Assembly: GCF_002115805.1 (NCBI RefSeq)
Contig: NZ_JFKC01000017.1
Span: forward strand, 1 to 64,000
Source: Marivita geojedonensis
GTDB taxonomy: Bacteria > Pseudomonadota > Alphaproteobacteria > Rhodobacterales > Rhodobacteraceae
Reading direction: 5' to 3'
Length of the DNA: 64,000 nucleotides
Shown here: positions 57,455-64,000 of the stretch, piece by piece
Numbering within the stretch: the stretch's first letter is position 1
How the letters are laid out: every line of letters starts with the position of its first letter
Notes under the pieces: model-generated
Seen by the model: only the letters and a program-made list of their open reading frames with translations
What the model was told of the DNA's origin: nothing
Databases searched by the model: none
Translations under genes and position numbers: made by a program

Positions 57455-58246
57455 TCAGTCAGCGCTGCGCAGGACCTTGGCAAGTGCGCCGAAGACCTGG
57501 TTGTTGGCACAGATCACCGCGCCATGCTCGAGCGGAACCTGCCCCTCGCGCACGCCTTCGATCAGGGCTCCGGCCTCGGCAGCAATGAGCAGGCCCGCCG
57601 CGAGGTCAATCAGCGATCCCTCGCGCTGCCAGAAGCCGTCGATGCGACCGGCAGCGATATAGGCCAGATCGAGCGCCGTCGACCCAGAGGCGCGCAGGCC
57701 CGAACATTCCGGCATCACCCGCGCCAGATCCTTGAGCGTCGCAGGCAGCGTCCGCTTCACACCGAAGGGCACCGCATGCCCGACCACCGCTTCCACAAGC
57801 CGGGTCCGGCTCGACACACGCACGCGCTTGTTGTCGTTGAGCCATGCGCCCTGCCCTTTTTCGGCATAGAACATCTCGTCCTTGGCGGGGTCGAACACCA
57901 CCGCTGAGACGATCTGGCCCTTGTGCTCCAGCGCAATCGTGACCGCGAAATGCGGCATACCGTGCAGGAAGTTCGAACCGCCTTCCAGCGCGCCGACGAT
58001 CCAGCGGCGTGTCGGGTCTTCGCCGTCGGTTTCGCCTGTCGCATCGACGTAGCCATATGTCCCGCGCGCACCGGTCAGTTCCCCCCGCAGCAGATCCGCC
58101 GCCGCCTTCGCAGAGCGGGCAAAGAATTCGTCTGCACTCGCGGCCGAGGTCTGCAGGTTTTCGACCTCGCGGAAATCCTTGTTGAGCGACCGACCCGCCT
58201 TGCGGGCGGCTTTGATCATGATGTTGAGATTGGCGCTGCCCTGCAT
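57455..58246 (-). CDS. Inositol monophosphatase-family protein with lost metal motifs (probable pseudoenzyme)
   Basis: This 263-aa protein has the inositol monophosphatase fold but lacks its catalytic residues. Where active enzymes have WIVDPLDGTTNF it has WIVGALEGGSNF (82-93), replacing both key aspartates and the threonine. The GEE-type glutamate site reads VDATG (67-71). Only D214 (LIDLAAG) of the third motif remains. The rest, including AARKAGRS, FLHGMPHFAVTIALEHKG and SGSTALDLAYIAAGRIDGFW, is well kept, so the frame is under constraint. It may bind ligand or a partner without catalysis. ATGs at 58246 and 58249 are both possible; the GGAGG spacing favours 58246. Confidence 0.85.
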   Translation of the reverse strand: MQGSANLNIMIKAARKAGRSLNKDFREVENLQTSAASADEFFARSAKAAADLLRGELTGARGTYGYVDATGETDGEDPTRRWIVGALEGGSNFLHGMPHFAVTIALEHKGQIVSAVVFDPAKDEMFYAEKGQGAWLNDNKRVRVSSRTRLVEAVVGHAVPFGVKRTLPATLKDLARVMPECSGLRASGSTALDLAYIAAGRIDGFWQREGSLIDLAAGLLIAAEAGALIEGVREGQVPLEHGAVICANNQVFGALAKVLRSAD

Positions 58247-58424
58247 CATGGGCCTCCGGCTGTTCGGGATCAGACCGGGCGTATAAGCGGGACACGCCGC
58301 AATGCCAAGAGGGCGCGGGCGATGACATCCCTTCACGAGGCGCGGATCAATGTATCAATCTCCTTCTTTCCGTTGCGTCGCTGACCAAGTCTGACCCAGA
58401 GTTGTTGAAAAAGGATGAACGCCG

Positions 58425-58871
58425 ATGCACCGCCGCACATTTTCCGCCCTTGCCCTCGCCACTCCCGCGCTCTGTCTTGCCCGCCCGGCGCTGGCCCGCG
58501 AACCCGAGATCTACCAGGAAGGCGGCATTGCCATCGACGGCTCAGACCCGGTTGGCTATTTCACCACGAACGGCCCGGTCGCGGGTGGCGACGTGACCCT
58601 CGATTACAAGGGCGCGACCTGGCGCTTTGCCGATCAGGCCTCCGCCGACGCCTTCGCCGCCAACCCCACGGCCTATGAACCCGCCTTCGGAGGCTACTGC
58701 GCCTTCGCCGCCTCCCGCGGCTACCTCGCGCCGACAACGCCCGAGGCCTGGACGATCTACGAGGACCGCCTCTACCTCAACGCCAACCTCCGCGCCCGCG
58801 AATTGTGGCTTCAGGATGTGCCCGGCAACATCGCCAAGGGCGAGGCAAACTGGCCGGGGATTTTGGGGTAA
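58425..58871 (+). CDS. Exported YHS-domain protein
   Basis: This 148-aa protein has a signal peptide with paired arginines (HRRTFSALALATPAL, perhaps Tat) and a YHS domain (IDGSDPVGYFTTNGPVAGG...WRFADQASADAFAANPTAYEPAFGGYCAFAASRGYL). YHS domains often bind copper or other metals, with the conserved Cys of GGYCAFA near the end. Such proteins occur with metal transporters; none is nearby. It is divergent from the phosphatase-like gene. Confidence 0.88.
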   Translation: MHRRTFSALALATPALCLARPALAREPEIYQEGGIAIDGSDPVGYFTTNGPVAGGDVTLDYKGATWRFADQASADAFAANPTAYEPAFGGYCAFAASRGYLAPTTPEAWTIYEDRLYLNANLRARELWLQDVPGNIAKGEANWPGILG

Positions 58872-58886
58872 CCGCCCAACCCGAGA

Positions 58887-59024
58887 GCGCGCTCGCCAGA
58901 CCGCGGGATGGCGAGCCGACCTTCGAACTAACGCGCTTTATAGGTGTCAAATCCTAACGAAAGCTGAACGACGCAGATCCGGCTGCCAAATCGCCAGCCC
59001 GTCCGGGCGGTCTGGCGATCGCGC
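58887..59024. repeat. Long-arm inverted repeat after the YHS gene
   Basis: An 18-base arm (58887-58904, GCGCGCTCGCCAGACCGC) recurs inverted at 59007-59024 with one mismatch, about 100 bases apart. It fills much of the 195-base gap between the YHS gene and thyX. It may be a remnant of a small mobile element or a structured RNA. Confidence 0.55.
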
Positions 59025-59048
59025 GGCACCTTCGGTGCTATTCGCGCG
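59020..59048 (-). terminator. Hairpin after thyX
   Basis: CGCGCG GCACC TTC GGTGC TATT CGCGCG forms a stacked hairpin with a four-base bulge, 19 bases past the thyX stop. No T-tract follows, but the position suits a terminator. Confidence 0.5.
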
Positions 59049-59066
59049 TGTCGCTTTCCGAATGAA

Positions 59067-59972
59067 TTATCCCAACAACCCTTCAAACTCCCGCCATTCC
59101 CCTTTGGACATACCGGAATTTTCCTGCGTCACGGTCTCGCCCTTGAGCATCCGCCGCACGCAGTCCAGCGCGGTAGAGGAGAGCGTCGCGCCGCCCATGC
59201 GGTAGTCCTCGAAGGCGCGGTAGGCGAAGGGGACCCAGTCGGCGACGACTTTGCAAATCTCTTCGGCATAAACCCTTATTTCATACTGCGCGTGCGAATC
59301 TGCTCTGAGTCGGAGGAAATGGAGCAGGTTGTGCAGATCGACCTTCCAGTACCATTGCGTGTAGATGTTCGCGGGCAGGTTCATCCGGGCCAGTTCGCGG
59401 GCCAGTCCCTGCTGGCCTTCCTGGCTGATCATCTCTTCGTAATGATCATAGCAGCGCATCGCGTCGTCACGCAGATAGCGCAGCACGCGGTCCGCTTCCT
59501 CGCCTTCCAGCGCTTCGCCGCGCCCCTGGTTGTTCACCACCGACTGCGCAGCAAGGTGTTCGGGCGCGGGAATATAAAACTCCCTGTCAAGGATCGAATA
59601 GCGGGCCGAGTATTCGTTCACGTTGGCGGTGCGGTGCCGGATCCACTGGCGTGCCACGAACACCGGCAGTTTGACGTGCAGCTTGATCTCGCACATCTCG
59701 AACGGGGTCGAATGCCAGTGCCGCATCAGGTAGCGGATCAGCCCTTCGTCATTCTGAACCGACTTGGTGCCCTTGCCGTACGACACACGCGCCGCCTGGC
59801 AGATCGCGGCATCGTCGCCCATGTAGTCCACCACCCGGATGAACCCGTGGTCCAGCACCGGGTAAGCGGTGTAAAGATGGCTCTCCATCCCCTCGCTGAC
59901 CGCACGCAACGTCTGCTGCGGCGCGCTGCGCTGTTCGGTGATTTCGGCCTCTTGTTCGGGCGACAGGGGCAT
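59067..59972 (-). CDS. thyX: FAD-dependent thymidylate synthase
   Basis: ThyX makes dTMP from dUMP using methylene-THF and NADPH with a flavin, and replaces ThyA. The 301-aa protein holds the signature [15 protein letters not shown] (112-126). The ATG at 59972 was chosen because of AAAGGA; an earlier in-frame ATG adds 11 residues. A dyad AGTCGG CA CCGACT lies 25 bases upstream. It depends on the same C1 pool as FolD/Fhs in this window. Confidence 0.96.
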   Translation of the reverse strand: MPLSPEQEAEITEQRSAPQQTLRAVSEGMESHLYTAYPVLDHGFIRVVDYMGDDAAICQAARVSYGKGTKSVQNDEGLIRYLMRHWHSTPFEMCEIKLHVKLPVFVARQWIRHRTANVNEYSARYSILDREFYIPAPEHLAAQSVVNNQGRGEALEGEEADRVLRYLRDDAMRCYDHYEEMISQEGQQGLARELARMNLPANIYTQWYWKVDLHNLLHFLRLRADSHAQYEIRVYAEEICKVVADWVPFAYRAFEDYRMGGATLSSTALDCVRRMLKGETVTQENSGMSKGEWREFEGLLG

Positions 59973-59996
59973 GGCGAATCCTTTCCCACTAGGATG

Positions 59997-60010
59997 AGTC
60001 GGCACCGACT
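59997..60010. promoter_or_regulatory. Dyad before thyX
   Basis: AGTCGG CA CCGACT is an inverted repeat of 6-bp arms starting 25 bases upstream of the thyX ATG, in the divergent gap to the lipoprotein gene. It could be an operator; alone it is weak evidence. Confidence 0.3.
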
Positions 60011-60184
60011 ATATCTCGGGGGTATGCCTGTAGGAACCACCAAGGATGGTGTTATGCATCTGCGCCGCACTGGCCCGGTTTTTCGCCCCTGACATTCTGC
60101 TTTGCGTTGACTTTCAAACCCCGCTGCAAGACTTTCCCGCCAGAGGTCGCAGATAAGACCAGGGCAAATCGAGGCAGTATTTCC

Positions 60185-61363
60185 ATGACGCGCATTCTCT
60201 TTCTTATCCTATGCATGGGGTTCGTCGCAGCCTGTGACAGCGGCGGTGGCGACGTGCTGCAGGCGCCGACCACGGGCGAGGGCACGGACACGGACGGGGG
60301 AACCGGTGACGGCACCGATGACGAAACCCCGATCTCGAGCGACCGAGGCACGCCGGAACTGCCGCCCGGCACCACGACCCCGACGCCCGATACCCAGATC
60401 GTCCGCCGTGAAGCACTCGATTCGGATACAGGCGGTGGGTATGCGACCAATATCGAATACCGCAATGACGAAGGTCAGGACGAATTCTTCGTCGACAACA
60501 TCGCGTTCGATGGAAACAACGTCTACACGCGCGGCGACCCCGTTAACGGCGTGGCGCAGCTTGGTTCCTTTGCTGTCTACGAGGGCGCGGAGACCACCGA
60601 AGACCCGGTGACGGGCACCACCCTGCGCACGTTCACATACCGCGCCATCTACGGCCGGAGCACGTCCGGCGCGACGGAATTCGCCATCGTCCGGTCCGGA
60701 TCCTACGTGGATTACGGGTTCGGCGGGTTTGTCTATCAGCGCAATGGCTTTGACGATGACGGAAATGCCGTGCGGCTGGTCCTCCCATCCGAAGGCGACG
60801 CGCGTTTTCTGGGCGACTATGCCGGCATCCGCGTGTTCGAAGGCCGCAGCGGATTCGAATTCGTCGATGGCGAGGCCGAGATGTATGTCGACTTCAAGGA
60901 CTTCAACGATGGTCAGCGCGGCGTTGCGCTGTTTGTGAACGACCGTCGCATCTATGACAGCAACGGTAATGACGTCACCATCGCCTATCTCGAAGCGCTC
61001 AACGAAAGCGGCGGCGGGACAAGCGGCGGTCTGTTTGGAAACCTTGACAGCGGCGATGATGCGGATGCCCCGTCACTCATTTACGAGACGGATGCAGACG
61101 GCAACCCGGTGCTGCCGCGCATCCGGCCGGTCATTTCGCCGGACGACGCCGATGCCAACGGCGAGATTGCTGGCGAAATCCGCGAAGTAGCCAACTTTGA
61201 CGACGGTTCGTCCAACGAAACCGGTGAAGGCACGTTCTATGCGATCATGTCCGGCGAAAACGCCGATGAGGTCGTCGGCGTACTGGTGATGACAGGCGAT
61301 GACCCGCGCTTTGACGGGAACACCTATCAGGAAACCGGCGGATTCATCGTCTACCGACAGTGA
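60185..61363 (+). CDS. Surface-type lipoprotein, probable Slam cargo
   Basis: This 392-aa precursor has a lipobox (GFVAAC, cysteine C17 followed by Asp), a Gly/Thr/Asp-rich linker (about 18-65) and a domain of repeated short beta strands (about 80-392) with a terminal GTFYAIMSGENADEVVGVLV...GGFIVYRQ. That pattern resembles the eight-stranded C-terminal barrel of transferrin-binding-protein-B-like lipoproteins, which Slam proteins place on the cell surface. It is coupled to the next gene: the stop TGA overlaps the Slam-like ATG. No ligand is apparent; it could bind metal, haem or host/particle surfaces. The ATG at 60185 follows GAGGCAG. Confidence 0.72.
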   Translation: MTRILFLILCMGFVAACDSGGGDVLQAPTTGEGTDTDGGTGDGTDDETPISSDRGTPELPPGTTTPTPDTQIVRREALDSDTGGGYATNIEYRNDEGQDEFFVDNIAFDGNNVYTRGDPVNGVAQLGSFAVYEGAETTEDPVTGTTLRTFTYRAIYGRSTSGATEFAIVRSGSYVDYGFGGFVYQRNGFDDDGNAVRLVLPSEGDARFLGDYAGIRVFEGRSGFEFVDGEAEMYVDFKDFNDGQRGVALFVNDRRIYDSNGNDVTIAYLEALNESGGGTSGGLFGNLDSGDDADAPSLIYETDADGNPVLPRIRPVISPDDADANGEIAGEIREVANFDDGSSNETGEGTFYAIMSGENADEVVGVLVMTGDDPRFDGNTYQETGGFIVYRQ

Positions 61364-62727
61364 TGACACGCTGGTCCCGTCGAATTGCCCTGACCCTCGG
61401 CGCCGTCGCTTTTGCGGCGGCGCAGGCGTCTGCCCAAGCCATTCTCAACCCCGCGCAGATGCGCGAACTGGCCGGACAGGCGGTTCTGCAGGGTCAGGCA
61501 GGACTGGCCTATGACCTTTCAGGGGCACTGATCCAGCGCGACGATGCCGATCTCAACGCGCATCTTATTCGCTCGCGCGCGGCCCGGGACCTGGGCCGCT
61601 ACGACGACGCGCTGAGCCACGCGCGCAGCGCTTGGAAACTGGCCGAAGACGAGGATGCGAAATACGCCGCCGCGCTGGCCATGGCGCAGGCGCTGTCGTC
61701 CTCGGGCCGGCGCACGGCAGCACAGCTTTGGTTGCGGCGTGCGGTACAACTGGCTTCGACCGACGCACGCAAGGCCCGCGCGACCGAGGATTTTCGGTAT
61801 GTCCGACGGCAGAACCCCTGGGCCACTGCGCTGCGCTTTTCGGTGGCGCCCAGCTCGAACATCAACAACGGCAGCCGCAACGAAACATCGGAGCTGTTCG
61901 GCCTGCCGTTCGAATTCTCGCTTGAGGGAGAAGCCCGTGCCCTTTCGGGGGTCGAAATCTCGACCGGTTTGAGCACCCGCTATCGTCTGCGCGAATCCGC
62001 CATGCGTCGGACCGACCTTCTGTTCGGTCTGTCGCACAGAACCTATGTGCTGTCAGACGAAGCCAGGGACATCGCGCCTGACGCAGACGGCGCCGATTTC
62101 GCTACCAGTTCCGTGTTTGTCGGGGTGCAGGAAGATTATGCTCTGCCCGGCGGCAAAGCGCAGCTCGGGTGGAACGCCCGGATCGGACGCACGTGGTATG
62201 GCGGTGATCCCCTGCTGAGCTACAACCGGATCGGTGCGACCTATCGGCGGGCCGCTGGTGACACGGGTGTGTTGAACCTGTCCCTGAGCCGCGAAGGTCA
62301 GAAAGGCCATGACACTCGCGAGGACGCGACGATCTGGAGCGGACAGATCGGGTACGGGATGGCACTGGCAAACGGCAACCGGGTGTCGCTGTCCACCGGG
62401 TTCACCGAATCCCGGAGTGACGCCGACTACCTCGACTATTCGCAGCGCATGATCGCGGCGAGCTACGGTCTGGCCAAACCGGTGGGACCGGCGCAGCTCG
62501 AATTCGGGTTGTCGGTTTCACAGAAAATACATGACCGGTCGAGCCTCACCACCGATGGCCGGGATGAGCGCACAATCAAGGCCACGGTCACGGCAGTCCT
62601 TCCGGACATGGATTTCTACGGTTTCGTGCCCACGATCACCTTCAACGCGGAACGGACAGAGGCGAATATCGATCTTTACGAGACCGAGAATTTCGGCGTT
62701 CAGCTTGGCATCCGCTCGACCTTTTAG
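61363..62727 (+). CDS. Slam-like outer-membrane translocator (TPR plus DUF560-type barrel)
   Basis: This 454-aa precursor has a Sec signal (about 8-26), an N-terminal TPR-like helical part (about 30-165, e.g. LNAHLIRSRAARDLGRYDDALSHARSAW) and a C-terminal beta-barrel with alternating residues ending in RSTF, a Phe-terminal outer-membrane signal. This is the Slam architecture (surface lipoprotein assembly modulator; type XI secretion). The ATG at 61363 overlaps the lipoprotein stop (TGATG); a GTG at 61360 is the alternative. It would move the coupled lipoprotein to the cell surface. Assignment rests on architecture, not a database match. Confidence 0.75.
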   Translation: MTRWSRRIALTLGAVAFAAAQASAQAILNPAQMRELAGQAVLQGQAGLAYDLSGALIQRDDADLNAHLIRSRAARDLGRYDDALSHARSAWKLAEDEDAKYAAALAMAQALSSSGRRTAAQLWLRRAVQLASTDARKARATEDFRYVRRQNPWATALRFSVAPSSNINNGSRNETSELFGLPFEFSLEGEARALSGVEISTGLSTRYRLRESAMRRTDLLFGLSHRTYVLSDEARDIAPDADGADFATSSVFVGVQEDYALPGGKAQLGWNARIGRTWYGGDPLLSYNRIGATYRRAAGDTGVLNLSLSREGQKGHDTREDATIWSGQIGYGMALANGNRVSLSTGFTESRSDADYLDYSQRMIAASYGLAKPVGPAQLEFGLSVSQKIHDRSSLTTDGRDERTIKATVTAVLPDMDFYGFVPTITFNAERTEANIDLYETENFGVQLGIRSTF

Positions 62728-62796
62728 GGCGCGGATACCTCTCGACATCGCGGCGAATTGGCCTAGCCTCTTGGGGAACCAAACAAAGAGGACGCT

Positions 62797-63225
62797 ATGC
62801 CGCTTCGCTACCTTCATACCATGGTCCGCGTGAAGGACCTTGATGAATCGATCAAGTTCTACAGCCTTCTGGGTCTCAAGGAGACCCGCCGAATGGACAG
62901 CGAAAAGGGGCGCTTTACGCTCGTCTTCATGGCCCCCGAAGGTCAGGAAGAGTGCCCGGTCGAACTGACATACAACTGGGATGGGGACGACGGGTTGCCG
63001 TCCGACAGTCGGCACTTCGGACACCTGGCCTACCGCGTCGACAACATTTACGAGATGTGCCAGCACCTGATGGACAACGGTGTGACCATCAACCGGCCGC
63101 CGCGCGATGGGCACATGGCATTTGTCCGGTCGCCGGACAATGTCTCGATTGAACTGCTGCAGGAAGGCGATGACCTTCCCCCGCAGGAGCCATGGGCCAG
63201 CATGGAAAACACCGGACACTGGTGA
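62797..63225 (+). CDS. gloA: Lactoylglutathione lyase (glyoxalase I)
   Basis: GloA isomerises the hemithioacetal of methylglyoxal and glutathione to lactoylglutathione, detoxifying methylglyoxal. The 142-aa protein has candidate metal ligands H7 (YLHTMVRVKDLD), E56 (CPVELTYN), H76 (FGHLAYRVDN) and E119 (VSIELLQ). Length fits the nickel-type bacterial enzyme. It lies 70 bases after the Slam-like gene and four bases before the vWA gene. Confidence 0.94.
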   Translation: MPLRYLHTMVRVKDLDESIKFYSLLGLKETRRMDSEKGRFTLVFMAPEGQEECPVELTYNWDGDDGLPSDSRHFGHLAYRVDNIYEMCQHLMDNGVTINRPPRDGHMAFVRSPDNVSIELLQEGDDLPPQEPWASMENTGHW

Positions 63226-63229
63226 TGTG

Positions 63230-63940
63230 ATGCGGCGCTGGTGGGCAGGGATTGCAATGGCGCTGGGGCTGGGTCTGACCAGCCCGGCGCTTGCGCAGGA
63301 TCACTGCCGCCTCGCGCTTGTGCTTGCCCTCGATGTGTCGTCGTCGGTCGATGCCGAAGAATACATCCTTCAACGCGACGGTCTTGCTGCGGCTCTGGGC
63401 GATCCCCTGATCCGCGCAGCCATTCTGGAGGGCAACGGCCATGTGTCGGTGGCCATCTATGAATGGAGCGGACGTCGTCAGAGTGCGATGGTGAGCAACT
63501 GGGTTGCCCTGCACGACGACGCTGCGATCGACGGGCTGATCGACCGATTGATGTCGGCCCCGCGCAGTCACACGCGCTTTCCCACCGCGATGGGATATGC
63601 GCTGGGATATGGCGCGACCCTTTTGGCACGCGGGCCCGAGTGCGACCGCAGTGTGATAGACGTGTCCGGGGATGGCGAGAACAATGACGGGTTTCCGCCA
63701 CGCCTCGCCTACAAGAACTTTCCTTTTGCCAATGTCACCGTCAACGGGCTGGCTGTTCTGGGCGGGTCGGATGATGTGCTCGATTACTTCCACCGCGAAG
63801 TCCGCTACGGGTTCGGCGCGTTTGTGGAAACCTCTGAAGGCTATGCCGGATACCGCGAGGCCATGACGCGGAAGCTGTTCCGCGAATTGAACGACATGAT
63901 CCTGAGTGCCCGCCCGGTCACCGGTCCGCAGCCGGGCTAG
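63230..63940 (+). CDS. Exported von Willebrand factor A-type protein (DUF1194)
   Basis: This 236-aa exported protein has a signal peptide (about 1-22) and a vWA domain with the metal-ion-dependent adhesion site: DVSSS (D35, S37, S39), a threonine in HTRFPTAMGYALGYG and a later Asp in IDVSGDGENNDG. These proteins are exported and bind partners through Mg or Ca. DUF1194 members are common in Rhodobacterales without known function. It is four bases from gloA; the ATG at 63230 gives the typical signal peptide. Confidence 0.87.
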   Translation: MRRWWAGIAMALGLGLTSPALAQDHCRLALVLALDVSSSVDAEEYILQRDGLAAALGDPLIRAAILEGNGHVSVAIYEWSGRRQSAMVSNWVALHDDAAIDGLIDRLMSAPRSHTRFPTAMGYALGYGATLLARGPECDRSVIDVSGDGENNDGFPPRLAYKNFPFANVTVNGLAVLGGSDDVLDYFHREVRYGFGAFVETSEGYAGYREAMTRKLFRELNDMILSARPVTGPQPG

Positions 63941-64000
63941 TAGATGTAGCGAATCTGATCGGTCCAGTACCGCTCCATCCGGCGCAGCGTGCTGCCCATG
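63937..64000 (-). CDS. C-terminal fragment of an unidentified protein
   Basis: The last 20 codons of a minus-strand gene enter from the right (MGSTLRRMERYWTDQIRYIY, reading the codons present). They end at a TAG whose bases overlap the vWA stop. The aromatic, basic helix suggests a real gene tail, but the family is not recognised. Confidence 0.35.
   Translation of the reverse strand, partial: MGSTLRRMERYWTDQIRYIY

Noticed and set aside
63107-63229. Upstream extension of the vWA frame into gloA
   Set aside because: The extra 41 codons overlap the conserved end of glyoxalase I and lack a signal peptide; the ATG at 63230 gives one.

Overview
The window reads as chromosome of a marine-type alphaproteobacterium of the order Rhodobacterales (Roseobacter group). 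Supporting this are a complete Paracoccus-style sox thiosulfate-oxidation locus, the ruvCAB-ybgC-tolQRAB-pal-cpoB-tilS-ftsH series, ThyX instead of ThyA, an NDUFA12-type complex I subunit, a small SRP RNA and high G+C throughout. The genus cannot be fixed from the sequence alone. No tRNA, rRNA, CRISPR array, transposase or prophage gene was seen.

Layout. 1-9.5 kb is housekeeping: the tail of acetyl-CoA synthetase, an acyl-CoA synthetase, accBC, aat, NDUFA12, a RidA protein, clpX/clpP, and a photolyase-like flavoprotein with reversed domain order. 9.6-21.9 kb is the sox locus. soxVW and soxXYZABCDEF lie on the minus strand, and soxS, soxR and a YeeE-type transporter (soxT) diverge on the plus strand. 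ATTCAC/GTGAAT sites lie before soxX and between soxV and soxS. Hairpins followed by T-rich tracts lie in the soxZ/A, soxA/B and soxD/E gaps, which suggests graded expression within the operon. 22-30.9 kb holds a Hint-domain protein, an SH3 protein, a hydroxyacid dehydrogenase, a PdeM-like phosphoesterase, a thioesterase, agmatinase, and the one-carbon genes folD and fhs. 31-43 kb is a long minus-strand series running from ruvC to ftsH (Holliday-junction processing, Tol-Pal envelope system, tilS, ftsH).

43-51.4 kb contains a structured intergenic region, a DUF1127 protein, prmA and a set of transporters: MFS, a second YeeE protein, a small SMR-like protein, an ABC-2 exporter and an EamA protein. 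51.4-53.5 kb has divergent hemE and hemC around a possible operator pair. 53.5-60 kb has a DUF4198/SRPBCC pair, nudC, the SRP RNA gene, a phosphatase, a zinc peptidase, an inositol-monophosphatase-like protein that has lost its metal-binding motifs, a YHS protein and thyX. 60.2-62.7 kb encodes a surface-type lipoprotein translationally coupled to a Slam-like TPR plus beta-barrel outer-membrane protein. This looks like a type XI secretion pair and is the best candidate for an undescribed system. The window ends with glyoxalase I, a von Willebrand A protein and the tail of an unidentified minus-strand gene.

Mechanistically, SoxXA, YZ, B and CD oxidise thiosulfate bound to SoxY. SoxV, W and S handle periplasmic thiol reduction, SoxEF adds a flavocytochrome, and SoxR is likely a persulfide-responsive repressor. 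All functional assignments rest on motif recognition and gene context. No database search was run.
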